Assembly: GCA_012728415.1 (NCBI GenBank)
Contig: JAAYFD010000047.1
Coordinates: 1 to 64,000 of the forward strand
DNA length: 64,000 bases
Direction of reading: 5' to 3'
Origin: Gammaproteobacteria bacterium
GTDB lineage: Bacteria; Pseudomonadota; Gammaproteobacteria; Pseudomonadales; Pseudomonadaceae
Below the pieces are notes generated by a model that ran no database searches, was not told the origin of the DNA, and saw only the letters and a list, made by a program, of their open reading frames with translations. The translations under genes and the position numbers were made by a program. Below are positions 10,061 to 19,457 of the stretch, one piece after another (position 1 is the first letter of the stretch; the number at the start of each line of letters is the position of its first letter).

Positions 10061-11839
10061 ATGATGACGCTATACAGGAAAATAGAGAAGGCATTCTGGT
10101 TTACCCTGACCCGAAAAATTATCGGCAATGTTACCGCATTACTGTTGCCAACCCTGTTGCTGATAGCGGGCTCTGCCTGGCTGCTGCAGGACCTGCGCGA
10201 ACAGCTGGAAGCATTGGGTGTTGCTCAAGAGGTACCGCTGGACCAGTTCTGGATGCTCTTGCTGGTTATCGGTCTTTTGGCGGTGGGTACCGGGGTTTTT
10301 ATTGTACTTTTCATGCGCTCGATTTTTGTCAAGCCAATCAGGGATATTACGGAAGTACTACAGGCAGTAAAAGACAAAAACGGTGATATATCAGCGGTTT
10401 TGCCTGACTATACGTTTGATGAAATATCCGTGATGGCACGCAGCTACAACGAGTTTGCCGAGCAACTTAAGGACATGATCAGCCAGACCCGTACCCACTC
10501 GGTGGATGTCGCGCTGAACGCGGCAAGAGTACAAAAAATGGTGCGGCAGGCCAGCAGCTCATCCACTGCCCAAGAACAGCAAGCTGAGCAAATTTTTGAA
10601 TCGAGCAGCCAGTCAACCCAGGCGATTGACGAAATTGCGATCAATGCTACGCATATTAGCGACCAGACGCAGCACAATGTAAGGGATATTCACCAGTCAA
10701 GCACCGATCTGGCCCGCGTTTCCGAGCAAATACAGGGCGTTGAGCGCCAGGCGCGAAGCTTCCAGGAAACGGTAAGCACCCTGAGCCGCAACTCGGAAAA
10801 CGTTACTAATATTTTGCGTCTGGTTGAAGAGTTTTCTGACCAGACCAACCTGTTGGCGTTAAATGCCTCTATTGAGGCGGCACGTGCCGGGGATGCAGGG
10901 CGCGGCTTTGCCGTAGTTGCTGATGAGGTACGTGAGCTGTCTCGAAAAGTGGGTGAGGCGACACAGCAGATCGGCACCAACATTGCCGAAATGAGCAGCC
11001 TAGTAGGGCAAACCGAGGAAGGTGCTGGTGCTATTCTGGACAGTGTGCAGGAGGCGGAAGGCCTTTTGACTCGAACAAGTGACCAGTTTATCGGTATGGT
11101 TGCCAGTTTTGAGCAAATGAGCCAGCAGCTAAGTACCATTTCTACCGCTATTGAAGAGCTGTCAGCTACCAACCGGTTGACACATGAGAGCGTTGCCAGT
11201 ATTGCCGAGTTGTCGCACTCGGTGAAAGAGGACATGGACTCCACCATGGCCAGTGCTTATGAGCTGGAGGAAGCTACCCAGCAGACACAGGAGCTGCTGT
11301 CGCAGTTCATTATCGGCTATGGCGGCTTTGAAGCCATAACCCGGCTGGGCATGGAGTGGGCCGGGAAGATCATGCAGGTCATGGAAGAGCAGGCAGCGAA
11401 AGGCGTAGACCTGTTTGCCAAAGACTATCGGGCGCTTAACCCGGAAGATCGCTATGTACAATATATGACCAGCTATGTAAGCAGCCTTGAGCCGGTACTG
11501 CAGCCGGTGCTGGACGGCTTTTTACAGGAAAAGCCTGACTTTGCGTATGCCGTGGCAGCAAATACAGATGGGTATGTTCCGGTGCATCACGCTAAGGTGT
11601 CCAGACCCCGCACGGGCAATCCGGATGAAGACAACACCTACAGCCGCAATATGCGCAAGTACTTTGATACGCGCGCGGAGCAGCGCCGCTGTACCCATGA
11701 GAGTCCGTTTTTGTTGCAAACCTTTATTCGTGATACGGGACAGATTCTTAACGATCTTTCGATTCCGTTATATGTGGGCGGACGCCACTGGGGTGCGTTG
11801 ATTATGGGTTTTGAAACCCATCACCTGCTGGTTGAGTAA
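10061..11839 (+). CDS. Methyl-accepting chemotaxis protein with C-terminal cytoplasmic sensor-like domain
   Basis: A 592-aa receptor with two membrane helices near the N-terminus (about residues 25-45 and 65-90) and only about 20 residues between them, so there is almost no periplasmic domain. HAMP and a signalling coiled coil follow ([32 protein letters not shown] region). After the coil comes an extra domain of about 170 residues containing [31 protein letters not shown] and [13 protein letters not shown]. This motif set is known at the C-termini of some receptors and is probably a cytoplasmic sensor. ATG 10061 follows GAGGCGG; an in-frame TTG just before is unlikely. A perfect CRP-type site lies upstream. 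Confidence 0.9.
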   Translation: MMTLYRKIEKAFWFTLTRKIIGNVTALLLPTLLLIAGSAWLLQDLREQLEALGVAQEVPLDQFWMLLLVIGLLAVGTGVFIVLFMRSIFVKPIRDITEVLQAVKDKNGDISAVLPDYTFDEISVMARSYNEFAEQLKDMISQTRTHSVDVALNAARVQKMVRQASSSSTAQEQQAEQIFESSSQSTQAIDEIAINATHISDQTQHNVRDIHQSSTDLARVSEQIQGVERQARSFQETVSTLSRNSENVTNILRLVEEFSDQTNLLALNASIEAARAGDAGRGFAVVADEVRELSRKVGEATQQIGTNIAEMSSLVGQTEEGAGAILDSVQEAEGLLTRTSDQFIGMVASFEQMSQQLSTISTAIEELSATNRLTHESVASIAELSHSVKEDMDSTMASAYELEEATQQTQELLSQFIIGYGGFEAITRLGMEWAGKIMQVMEEQAAKGVDLFAKDYRALNPEDRYVQYMTSYVSSLEPVLQPVLDGFLQEKPDFAYAVAANTDGYVPVHHAKVSRPRTGNPDEDNTYSRNMRKYFDTRAEQRRCTHESPFLLQTFIRDTGQILNDLSIPLYVGGRHWGALIMGFETHHLLVE

Positions 11840-11920
11840 ACCGCGACGGGCGGCTTGAATCTGGTAGACCGCTAGCGGGAGCCTCAAGGGATTGAGAACA
11901 TTGACAAGTATCCAGACATG

Positions 11921-11950
11921 AAAAAGCCCCGCTTTTGGCGGGGCTTTTTC
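11921..11950. terminator. Bidirectional terminator between chemoreceptor and acnB
   Basis: The stem AAAAAGCCCCGC/GCGGGGCTTTTT with loop TTTTG has A and T tracts on both sides. It can therefore end the plus-strand chemoreceptor transcript and the minus-strand acnB transcript. Confidence 0.93.
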
Positions 11951-11963
11951 GTGCTGGCAGCGT

Positions 11964-14561
11964 TTAGACAGCTGGCAGCTCGGCTTTGTCTGCTGCTTCC
12001 TGGTACTTGGCCATCTGGTCAAAGTTCATGTAGCGATAGATCTCGCCAGCCATGCTGTCGATGTTTTTCGCATACTCCAGGTATTCTTCTGTGGTGGGCA
12101 GCTTGCCGAGAATGGCGGATACCGCTGCCAGTTCTGCAGATGCCAGGAACACGTCGGTGTTGTCACCCAGGCGGTTCGGGAAGTTGCGGGTGGAAGTGGA
12201 TACAACGGTAGCTCCTGTCTCGACGCGGGCCTGGTTACCCATGCACAGGGAGCAACCCGGCATTTCCATGCGCGCACCGGCGCGGCCGTAGATGCCGTAG
12301 TAGCCTTCTTCGGTCAGCTGGTACTGGTCCATGCGGGTTGGCGGGGCCAGCCACAGACGGGTTGGAATACCACCTTTAACCTGCTCCAGCAGCTTGCCGG
12401 CGGCCCGGAAGTGACCAATGTTGGTCATGCAGGAGCCGATGAACACTTCATCAATTTCGCGACCCTGTACTTCAGAGAGCAGACGGGCGTCGTCCGGATC
12501 GTTTGGCGCACACAGGATGGGCTCCTTGATGTCGGCCAGGTCGATCTCGATAACCGCAGCGTATTCGGCGTCAGCATCGGCGGACAGCAGCTCGGGCTTG
12601 GCCAGCCAGGCTTCCATCGCCTGGGCGCGGCGCTCGATGGTGCGGGCATCGCCGTAGCCTTCGCTGATCATCCAGCGCAGCATAGTGATGTTGGAACGCA
12701 GGTACTCGGCAATAACCTCTTCGGGCAGCTTGATGGTACAGCCGGCAGCGGAACGCTCGGCAGAGGCGTCGGACAGCTCGAAAGCCTGTTCAACGGTCAG
12801 GCCTTCCAGACCTTCAATTTCAAGGATGCGGCCGGAGAAGATGTTCTTCTTGCCTTTTTTCTCGACGGTCAGCAGGCCTTCCTGGATTGCATAGTAAGGA
12901 ATGGCATGGACCAGGTCACGCAGGGTGATGCCGGGGTTCATTTTGCCCTTGAAACGCACCAGAACGGACTCTGGCATATCCAGTGGCATAACGCCGGTAG
13001 CGGCAGCAAAAGCAACCAGACCGGAACCTGCCGGGAAGGAAATACCAATCGGGAAACGGGTGTGGGAGTCACCACCTGTACCTACGGTGTCAGGCAGCAG
13101 CATGCGGTTCAGCCAGCTGTGGATGATACCGTCGCCAGGACGCAGGGAAACACCGCCACGGTTCATGATGAAATCAGGCAGGGTGTGGTGGGTGTTAACA
13201 TCGATCGGCTTAGGATAGGCAGCTGTGTGACAGAAAGACTGCATTACCAGGTCGGCGGAGAAGCCCAGGCAAGCCAGGTCTTTCAGCTCGTCACGGGTCA
13301 TGGGGCCGGTGGTGTCCTGGGAGCCGACAGTGGTCATCTTGGGCTCGCAGTAAGTACCGGGGCGAACACCCTGGCCTTCAGGCAGGCCACAGGCGCGACC
13401 AACCATTTTTTGTGCCAGTGTGAACCCCTTGCCGCTATCGGCAGGTGCTTCAGGCTTCTTGAACAGGTCGGATGGACCCATGCCCAGTTCGGCACGGGCT
13501 TTTTCGGTCAGGCCACGGCCAATGATCAGCGGGATACGGCCACCGGCACGAACTTCGTCCAGAAGCACATCGGTTTTCAGCTCGAAGGTGGTCAGCAGCT
13601 TGCCGTCGCGGTGTACTTCGCCTTTGTATGGGTAAACGTCGATAACGTCGCCCATGTTCAGGTCGGTACAGTCGAACTCGATTGGCAGGGCACCGGCATC
13701 TTCCATGGTGTTGTAGAAGATTGGGGCAATTTTGGTACCAAAGCAGAAACCGCCGGCACGCTTGTTCGGCACATGGGGAATGTCGTCACCGAAGAACCAC
13801 AGCACGGAGTTGGTGGCGGACTTGCGCGAAGAACCGGTACCAACCACGTCACCAACGTAGGCAACCGGGTGGCCTTTGGCTTTGAGCTCTTCCATCTGCT
13901 TGATCGGGCCAACGGAGCCGGGCACGTCAGGCTTGATGCCGTCACGCTCCATTTTCAGCATGGCCAGTGCGTGCAGTGGGATATCCGGACGGGACCAGGC
14001 GTCTGGGGCCGGGGACAGGTCGTCGGTGTTGGTTTCTCCGGTAACCTTGAACACGCTCAGGGTGATTTTTTCTTCCAGCGCGGGGCGGGAGGTGAACCAC
14101 TCGCCATCGGCCCAGGACTGCATAACGGCTTTGGCGTTCTCGTTGCCGGCCTTGGCTTTTTCGGCTACGTCGTGGAAAGCATCGAACATCAGCAGGGTGT
14201 GCTTCAGCTCGGCAGCAGCGTTGGCAGAAAGCTCGGCATCATCCAGCAAGCTGACCAGGGTTTCAATGTTGTAGCCGCCCTGCATGGTGCCCAACAGCTT
14301 GACAGCCTGTGCTTTGTCGATGAGTGGAGACGTGGCTTCGCCCTTGGCGATGGCGGACAGGAAACCGGCTTTTACATAGGCGGCTTCGTCAACACCGGCA
14401 GGAACGCGGTTGGAGATCAGGTCAAGCAGGAACTCTTCTTCGCCTGCGGGCGGGTTTTTCAGCAGATCAACCAGACCTGCGGTTTGTTCGGCGGTTAGCG
14501 GCTGCGGCACAACGCCCTGGGCAGCACGTTCTTCTACGTGTTTACGATAGGCTTCAAGCAC
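11964..14561 (-). CDS. acnB: Aconitate hydratase B
   Basis: AcnB isomerises citrate and isocitrate through cis-aconitate in the TCA cycle and can also hydrate 2-methyl-cis-aconitate. The protein has the AcnB order: N-terminal HEAT-like domain, swivel domain, then catalytic domains with [33 protein letters not shown] and [10 protein letters not shown], which supply the 4Fe-4S cysteines. I chose GTG at 14561 because TGAGGG lies eight bases before it and the protein then starts (M)[15 protein letters not shown], as in Pseudomonas AcnB. The alternative ATG at 14576 adds five residues and lacks a ribosome-binding site. Length is about 865 aa, normal for the family. Confidence 0.97.
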   Translation of the reverse strand: MLEAYRKHVEERAAQGVVPQPLTAEQTAGLVDLLKNPPAGEEEFLLDLISNRVPAGVDEAAYVKAGFLSAIAKGEATSPLIDKAQAVKLLGTMQGGYNIETLVSLLDDAELSANAAAELKHTLLMFDAFHDVAEKAKAGNENAKAVMQSWADGEWFTSRPALEEKITLSVFKVTGETNTDDLSPAPDAWSRPDIPLHALAMLKMERDGIKPDVPGSVGPIKQMEELKAKGHPVAYVGDVVGTGSSRKSATNSVLWFFGDDIPHVPNKRAGGFCFGTKIAPIFYNTMEDAGALPIEFDCTDLNMGDVIDVYPYKGEVHRDGKLLTTFELKTDVLLDEVRAGGRIPLIIGRGLTEKARAELGMGPSDLFKKPEAPADSGKGFTLAQKMVGRACGLPEGQGVRPGTYCEPKMTTVGSQDTTGPMTRDELKDLACLGFSADLVMQSFCHTAAYPKPIDVNTHHTLPDFIMNRGGVSLRPGDGIIHSWLNRMLLPDTVGTGGDSHTRFPIGISFPAGSGLVAFAAATGVMPLDMPESVLVRFKGKMNPGITLRDLVHAIPYYAIQEGLLTVEKKGKKNIFSGRILEIEGLEGLTVEQAFELSDASAERSAAGCTIKLPEEVIAEYLRSNITMLRWMISEGYGDARTIERRAQAMEAWLAKPELLSADADAEYAAVIEIDLADIKEPILCAPNDPDDARLLSEVQGREIDEVFIGSCMTNIGHFRAAGKLLEQVKGGIPTRLWLAPPTRMDQYQLTEEGYYGIYGRAGARMEMPGCSLCMGNQARVETGATVVSTSTRNFPNRLGDNTDVFLASAELAAVSAILGKLPTTEEYLEYAKNIDSMAGEIYRYMNFDQMAKYQEAADKAELPAV

Positions 14562-14576
14562 AGTTTTTACCCTCAT

Positions 14577-14851
14577 CAGTGGCCCGTTACATCAGGTGTC
14601 GGGCGCTTATTTAGAAGCTGTTTTCACAAATATCCAGCATTTTGCCGTCAACAAGTGAAAGACAGCCCTGTCAAGATTTTGAAAACAGCTTCAAATGGGA
14701 CAGAAAGGCCAAAAAGGCGGCACTATTCTAAGGGAAACCGGCTATAAAGTTAAGTGGCTGCCGTAAAATCTTGGCTCTGGTGCCTTAGACGAAAGAAGCG
14801 GGAAGCCCCGCCCCTGGAGCCTCAGCTGCTAGGAGCGGGGAGGGGGAACGG
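14577..14851. other. Intergenic region upstream of acnB with a 13-bp inverted repeat
   Basis: No gene is visible. GAAGCTGTTTTCA at 14614-14626 is perfectly repeated in inverse as TGAAAACAGCTTC at 14680-14692, enclosing 53 bp that include the smaller palindrome GACAGCCCTGTC. Beyond it, GC-rich complementary stretches near 14803-14842 (CCCCGCCCC and GGAGCGGGGA) may form the terminator of the minus-strand usp gene. Confidence 0.5.
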
Positions 14852-15715
14852 TCACTTTTGTAGCTGGTTTTCCAGATAGTCCATTACATTTTTTGGTTTG
14901 ACCACCAGAACATCGGTTTCCAGCGCATCCAGTACTACCTCGGCCGTATTGCCGATAAGTGCGCCGGACAGACCGGTGCGAGCGACAGTGCCTACTACTG
15001 TCAGTACTGCACCTAGCGCATTGGCCATACGAGGAATCAGGACATCGGCCGGGCCTTCTTTCAGGTGCATGTTGGCAGGATCCAGGCCAAATTCTTCGAC
15101 AAACTTCTGGCACTCTGTACGGTAACGGGCCTCAATGGTTTCACGCAGCTGAAAAGTGGGGTCTGCAGCGGATAACATCGGGGCCGGGTAAGCGCTAAAT
15201 ACATGCACCCTGGCGCCGGTAATTTCAGCAGCGGCCAGGGCGTTGCGAATCAGGCTGGCGTGTAGCGCTTTGTGCTCGGAGCCACTGTTGCCCACGTCTA
15301 CAGCAGCCAGAATGGTGCCGTCCTGGCTCCAGATCTGGCTGCTTTTGACTATCAATACCGGAACTGGGGAGTAGCGCAGCAGTTTCCAGTCGTCTGGAGT
15401 CAACAGCGCACGCTTGAGCGGGTTTTCCGGGTAATGCTGCTTGACCACCAGGCGGCAGTTGTGGGCACGCTGGGCCTGGATAATGGTTTCATGAAAGTTG
15501 TCGCGCCAAGACTGCTGAGTGCTGACGCTGATGTTTTCAGCTTGCAGTTGCTTTGCAGCATGCTGCAAATAGTCGCCGTGTACACTGTTGCGGTCACACA
15601 CCAGCAGGTGCAGGTGGGCTCCTGTAATTTTGGCGATTTGCCGGGCACGGTCGAGGGCGTAGTCCTCAGGCCGGTTGGGGGTCATGACCACAAGAATGCT
15701 GCGAATACTATGCAT
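14852..15715 (-). CDS. Tandem universal stress protein (UspE-like)
   Basis: A 287-aa cytoplasmic protein made of two Usp (Rossmann-like) domains. The first begins at SILVVMTPNRPEDYALDRA and ends at SPVPVLIVKS; the second begins at GTILAAVDVGN and ends at TDVLVVKP. The second carries GTVARTGLSGALIGNTAEVVL, close to the ATP-binding G-2x-G-9x-G(S/T) motif. I start at ATG 15715, which follows GGAGATCAAC; the longer frame from 15760 has no such site. UspE-type proteins are tied to stress survival, motility and adhesion. It is divergent from miaE. Confidence 0.88.
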   Translation of the reverse strand: MHSIRSILVVMTPNRPEDYALDRARQIAKITGAHLHLLVCDRNSVHGDYLQHAAKQLQAENISVSTQQSWRDNFHETIIQAQRAHNCRLVVKQHYPENPLKRALLTPDDWKLLRYSPVPVLIVKSSQIWSQDGTILAAVDVGNSGSEHKALHASLIRNALAAAEITGARVHVFSAYPAPMLSAADPTFQLRETIEARYRTECQKFVEEFGLDPANMHLKEGPADVLIPRMANALGAVLTVVGTVARTGLSGALIGNTAEVVLDALETDVLVVKPKNVMDYLENQLQK

Positions 15716-15916
15716 GTTGATCTCCTGCGCAAATTCGGCAGCCCGTGCCTGCTGTGACAATTCTGGAAGCCGGGCCGGGGTTGTCGTTATTATTGGTGTG
15801 GATACAGTTTAGCGGATCAAGGGCCAAAATATCTGACCCGCGTCAGTATGCTGCAAATGGCTGGCAGATGTATATTGCTGACTCTGTTTTATATTGAATG
15901 TCTGATTGGTTTTGAG

Positions 15917-16513
15917 ATGATTTCCGAGATTGAAGCATTTTTGTTATGTGAAACCCCGCAAGCCTGGATTGAGCAGGCGTTGCACCATCCTGAAGAGCTG
16001 TTGATTGATCATGCCAACTGTGAAAAGAAAGCTGCCGGCACCGCGCTGACCCTGATGTTTCGTTATGCGGAAAAAGAAGACTTGCAACAGAAAATGTCCC
16101 GGCTGGCGCGTGAGGAGCTGCGGCACTTTGAGCAGGTGACTGCCATCATGAAAAAGCGTGGCATCAGGTACCGGCAGCTCAGTGCGTCGGAATATGCCAA
16201 GCGTCTGCATCAGCATGCGCGGGTCGAGGAGCCGGGCCGGCTGATCGACACCCTGATTATTGGTGCCTTTATCGAGGCACGGTCTTGTGAACGTTTTTAC
16301 CGGTTGATACCTCATCTGGATGATGAGCTGGGTAAATTTTACCAGTCGTTGCTCAAGTCTGAGGCGCGGCACTTTCAGGACTACTTGAAGCTTGCGCAGC
16401 AGTACAGCAAGGAACCGGTTGAAGAGAGGGTGGCGTTCTTTGCCGAGCAGGAGCGGCTGGCGGTTCTTACAGCAGACGAGAAGTTCCGTTTTCATAGCGG
16501 GGTAGCGGAGTAG
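15917..16513 (+). CDS. miaE: tRNA-(ms2io6A)-hydroxylase
   Basis: MiaE hydroxylates the isopentenyl side chain of ms2i6A at tRNA position 37 using a carboxylate-bridged di-iron centre and O2. The 198-aa protein carries the expected iron ligands: an early Glu in IDHANCEKKAA, EELRHFEQ, then IEARSCERFY and SEARHFQDYL. The start is set at ATG 15917 (MISEIEAFLLCETPQAW), which aligns with family N-termini; the frame stays open to 15848 but that extension is unlike MiaE. The ribosome-binding site is weak (TTTTGAG). The dispersed repeat R1 begins four bases after the stop. Confidence 0.92.
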   Translation: MISEIEAFLLCETPQAWIEQALHHPEELLIDHANCEKKAAGTALTLMFRYAEKEDLQQKMSRLAREELRHFEQVTAIMKKRGIRYRQLSASEYAKRLHQHARVEEPGRLIDTLIIGAFIEARSCERFYRLIPHLDDELGKFYQSLLKSEARHFQDYLKLAQQYSKEPVEERVAFFAEQERLAVLTADEKFRFHSGVAE

Positions 16514-16516
16514 CAG

Positions 16517-16692
16517 CTTTTTGCACTGTGGCGTCTGGGCCGGTCGGGGCGCTGCGCCGGGCTGCGCTGGTTCGGTCCAGCAGGCTGGCCCAAACCGCTA
16601 AAGGCCCGGCTTCGGCCCCGCCCGTCCCGAATCTGCCTTGTGCGGGGGGAGGGTTTGTGGTCCGCTGTTGGCGGCGGGCTGCTGTCGCGTGG
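16517..16692 (+). repeat. Dispersed structured repeat, copy R1 (diverged)
   Basis: Aligns over its length with copies R3, R5 and R6: CACTGTGGCGTCTGG near the left end, AAACCGCTAA in the middle, CCCGAATCTGCCTTGT, and GGGCTGCTGTCGCGTG at the right end. The internal arms GGGCCGGTCGGGG and CCCCGCCCGTCCC differ from those of other copies yet still pair with two mismatches. It lies immediately after miaE. Confidence 0.85.
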
Positions 16693-16840
16693 TAATTGAA
16701 GGCTTTATGCTGGGCTGCATTTTTTGCTGTTTGTAATAGCGGTATGACAGGCGAGCATGTGCATATTGTCATGCTGTGTAGTAATTGGGAGCTGCAAAAC
16801 GGCTCGATGGTAAAAAACAGACGCATAGCTTACAGTTTGC

Positions 16841-17022
16841 ACGGCGACAGCACCCCGCCAGCTATGCTGGCGGGGCCAACCCCTCCTGCCCGCACCAGGT
16901 AGATTCGGACATGTGGGGTGTTGCGTCAGGCCTTAGCGGTCTCTGGCATTTTAATGACAGGGACCAGCGTCAGCCTGATGCAATACCCCACATGTCCAGA
17001 CACCGCAGTACAAAAACCTCAT
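16841..17022 (-). repeat. Dispersed structured repeat, copy R2 (inverted)
   Basis: Reverse-orientation copy. On the plus strand, GGACATGTGGGGTGTTG (16907-16923) and CAATACCCCACATGTCC (16981-16997) form a 17-bp stem with one mismatch. Its terminal hairpin is CCCCGCCAGC-TAT-GCTGGCGGGG, where the other copies have GCCCGCCAT/ATGGCGGGC. Both stems are kept by paired changes. Its outer end has been tandemly triplicated. Confidence 0.88.
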
Positions 17023-17074
17023 CCAGACACCGCAGTACAAAAACCTCATCCAGACACCGCAGTACAAAAACCTC
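16996..17074. repeat. 27-bp tandem repeat, three copies
   Basis: The unit begins CCAGACACCGCAGTAC and continues AAAAACCTCAT. It occurs at 16996-17022, 17023-17049 and 17050-17074, the last lacking two bases. The first unit is the natural outer end of repeat R2, so this is a local expansion of the repeat terminus. It ends three bases short of the msrAB stop codon. Confidence 0.95.
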
Positions 17075-17076
17075 TG

Positions 17077-18603
17077 TTAGCGGATTTCTTCCTGCCGGAT
17101 GCTGCTTAGCCAGCGCCCGTAGCCGCGCTGCTCCATTTCATCCAGCGGGATAAACTCAAGGCTGGCACCATTGATGCAGTAGCGTTTGCCACCACGGTCA
17201 CGGGGGCCATCGGGGAATACATGGCCCAGATGCGAGTCGGCGTACCTGCTGCGTACCTCGATACGGTGCATGTTGTAGCTGGTGTCAATATGCTCGGTCA
17301 CCACCCCGGCAGCAATTGGCCGGACAAAACTGGGCCAGCCGCAGCCGGCGTCGTACTTGTCAGCAGAGCTGAACAGCGGTTCGCCGCTGACAATATCCAC
17401 GTAGAGTCCGGGGGCAAACAGCTGGTCGTACTCATGGGTAAATGCGCGCTCGGTACCGGACTCCTGGGTTACGTGGTATTGCAGGGGAGTCAGTGTGCTG
17501 CGTAAGGCTGCTTCATCAGGTTTGCCATAAACCGGCAGGCTTTCTTCCAGTGGCACGTCGGCCAGGGCCAGGTCGATATGGCAGTAGCCGTTCGGATTTT
17601 TCAGCAGGTAGTCCTGGTGGTACTCCTCGGCGGGGTAAAAGTGGGCAAGGGGCAGATTTTCCACTACCACGGGTTTGCCGATTTTCTTCTCCAGCTGCTG
17701 CAAAGCTGTGGTGACCTGTTCCCGCTCGACAGGATCATTGCTGTAAATGCCGCTACGGTACTGGGTACCACGGTCATTGCCCTGGCGATTCAGGGTAGTG
17801 GGGTCAATAATGCGGAAAAAATGCTGCAATAACTGATCGAGACTGATTTGTTGTGGGTTGTAAGTGATCTTCACCGCTTCGGCGTGACCGGTCTTGCGAT
17901 AAATTACATCCTCGTAGCTGGGGTTTTCGCTGTTGCCGTTGGCATATCCCGAGACGGCATCCAGCACACCTTGCAGGCGTTTGAAGTAGGCTTCCACGCC
18001 CCAGAAACAGCCGCCGGCAAAGTAAATTTCGCGGGTTTCGACCGGCCTGGCCTGATTGTCGCCGGGCTGGTAGAACTGACGCTTGGGCGTTTCAAGCCGG
18101 GCCTGGGTGTTATCCAGCAGGGCGAGGATTTGCTTCTTGTCCAGGCTGCCGCGTACCAGGCGAAGCAGCTTGCCGTTGGGGTCCAGCAGCACCCAGGTCG
18201 GGTAAACCTGAACACCAAAATGGCGCGCCCACTCACCCTTGGGGTCGAGCAGCAGGGGCAGCTGCGGGTAGTCCAGGCCGCTGTACCAGGCCTGAAAGTC
18301 GGCCAGTGGCATTTCGCCGTGCAGTCCGGGTGAGGCCAGAGTATACAGGTTGGTACGTGCCAGGTCGGGATCGGTAGCCAGCGTCTGGGTGTCGCCAAGC
18401 TCAGCCAGACAAAGCGGGCACCAGCTGGCCCAGAACTTGATCAGGGTGGGTTTGTCGTTGTTATCAAACATGACGGGGTTTCCAGATAGAGCGTGCAGGG
18501 CAAGCGGGTCCACTATGAGCCCGCTGCCGCCAGCCTGAACGGAAGGGCTGGCCAGAAGGAGGCCGGTAAAAAGCAGTATGACGAAAGATATAAAACGGTG
18601 CAT
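17077..18603 (-). CDS. msrAB: Exported thioredoxin-MsrA-MsrB fusion (methionine sulfoxide reductase)
   Basis: A 508-aa fusion with an N-terminal signal peptide (about residues 1-24, ending PSVQA), a TlpA/thioredoxin domain with WCPLC (C62/C65), an MsrA domain with GGCFWG (C199) and an MsrB domain with CGWPSF and catalytic C476 in [11 protein letters not shown]. It resembles Neisseria PilB (MsrABTk). The thioredoxin part recycles oxidised Cys of the two reductases, so S- and R-methionine sulfoxides of envelope proteins can be repaired outside the cytoplasm. A membrane electron donor such as DsbD would be needed and is not in the window. The gene stands alone. Confidence 0.94.
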   Translation of the reverse strand: MHRFISFVILLFTGLLLASPSVQAGGSGLIVDPLALHALSGNPVMFDNNDKPTLIKFWASWCPLCLAELGDTQTLATDPDLARTNLYTLASPGLHGEMPLADFQAWYSGLDYPQLPLLLDPKGEWARHFGVQVYPTWVLLDPNGKLLRLVRGSLDKKQILALLDNTQARLETPKRQFYQPGDNQARPVETREIYFAGGCFWGVEAYFKRLQGVLDAVSGYANGNSENPSYEDVIYRKTGHAEAVKITYNPQQISLDQLLQHFFRIIDPTTLNRQGNDRGTQYRSGIYSNDPVEREQVTTALQQLEKKIGKPVVVENLPLAHFYPAEEYHQDYLLKNPNGYCHIDLALADVPLEESLPVYGKPDEAALRSTLTPLQYHVTQESGTERAFTHEYDQLFAPGLYVDIVSGEPLFSSADKYDAGCGWPSFVRPIAAGVVTEHIDTSYNMHRIEVRSRYADSHLGHVFPDGPRDRGGKRYCINGASLEFIPLDEMEQRGYGRWLSSIRQEEIR

Positions 18604-18914
18604 TCAGGGGTACCAGGTTTTGACTGGCCGATTATTGCATAAAAATGGGTGGCCGGGCTTAAAGGAGCGGCGCTGCAGCCTTGCTTAAGCTGCTGGCAAG
18701 GTAATGGCAGGCAGGCCATGCCTGATCCGGATCGGGCGGGCTGGCAGCAATCGGCGGGCAGGTTCTGGCTCGTTTTGTGGCATGGGCTTGTTCAGGTGCG
18801 GGCAGGCGGGGTTGGCAGTCGGTGCCGTAAAAGCTGACGAAAAAGCCGCAACTTGTCGATAGTGCGGCTTTTTAATATTTTCAGAGCGATAAGGAAAAAT
18901 AATCGGCAATAATG
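18604..18914. other. Intergenic region upstream of msrAB
   Basis: Contains the terminator of the tRNA-Arg/His/Leu transcript (18838-18875) and presumably the msrAB promoter. A GC-rich stretch near 18640-18760 has several small inverted repeats (GGCAGGCAGGCCATGCC, GATCCGGATCG). No coding sequence is apparent. Confidence 0.5.
18838..18875 (-). terminator. Rho-independent terminator of the tRNA operon
   Basis: The arms AAAAAGCCGCA (18840-18850) and TGCGGCTTTTT (18863-18873) pair perfectly around a 12-base loop, with the T run on the minus strand. It lies 40 bp after the tRNA-Leu 3' end. Confidence 0.9.
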
Positions 18915-18999
18915 TGGTGCGGACAGAGAGACTCGAACTCTCACACCTTGCGGCGCCAGAACCTAAATCTGGTGTGTCTACCAATTCCACCACGTCCGC
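18915..18999 (-). tRNA. tRNA-Leu (anticodon TAG)
   Basis: An 85-nt class II tRNA with CCA encoded. The acceptor GCGGACG pairs with TGTCCGC (one mismatch or wobble pair), the anticodon stem CCAGA/TCTGG encloses TTTAGGT with anticodon TAG, and a long variable arm is present. It is the last of three minus-strand tRNAs. Confidence 0.96.
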
Positions 19000-19042
19000 A
19001 ATTGACGCTGGATATCTGCAAGCTGTGCAGCTATCCGAAAAA

Positions 19043-19118
19043 TGGGGTGGACGATGGGGATCGAACCCACGACCACAGGAATCACAATCCTGCGCTCTAC
19101 CGACTGAGCTACGCCCAC
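19043..19118 (-). tRNA. tRNA-His (anticodon GTG)
   Basis: A 76-nt tRNA with anticodon loop TTGTGAT and CCA encoded. Discriminator base C73 and a genomic G just before position 1 (19119) give the G-1:C73 pair that histidyl-tRNA synthetase needs. Confidence 0.96.
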
Positions 19119-19148
19119 CATAATTCGGTTGCTTGACTGTGCACCCAA

Positions 19149-19225
19149 TGGCGCGCCCGGCAGGACTCGAACCTGCGACCATCCGCTTAGAAGGCGGATG
19201 CTCTATCCAGCTGAGCTACGGGCGC
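19149..19225 (-). tRNA. tRNA-Arg (anticodon TCT)
   Basis: A 77-nt cloverleaf with acceptor GCGCCCG/CGGGCGC, anticodon loop CTTCTAA and CCA encoded; it reads AGA/AGG. It is first in the minus-strand cluster Arg-His-Leu, divergent from folD, as in Pseudomonas. Confidence 0.96.
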
Positions 19226-19457
19226 CTGGTTATTGCTAACTAGGGCTTGAGTCATGATCGTACCGATCTGTTTCTCGTAACCAGCTTTACAGGCTGTGCT
19301 AGGCAAGCGGGGCGCATGTTAGCCATAACTTCGGGTGGAGTCAAGCCCTCTGGCTGAATCTTCTGCCAAAGCAGGCAAAACAATCGATGCGGCTTTGCGC
19401 AAACAACAGGTCATGCGAGAATACCGCATCTTTTTTATTTGCATGGTACGTCTGTTC

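Larger units (their letters stand above)
16514..17076. other. Repeat-filled intergenic region between miaE and msrAB
   Basis: This 563-bp gap has no convincing gene. It holds two copies of the dispersed structured repeat facing each other (R1 forward 16517-16692, R2 reverse 16841-17022), a unique spacer of about 150 bp and a 27-bp triplication ending three bases before the msrAB stop codon. Short ORFs here come from the repeat and are probably spurious. Confidence 0.75.

Noticed and set aside
12411-14498. A 695-codon open frame on the plus strand opposite acnB
   Set aside because: It is the antisense shadow of acnB; codon bias of the GC-rich sense gene keeps the opposite frame open and no ribosome-binding site or known motif is present.
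16996-17074. CRISPR array
   Set aside because: The 27-bp units are directly adjacent with no spacers and derive from the end of repeat R2.
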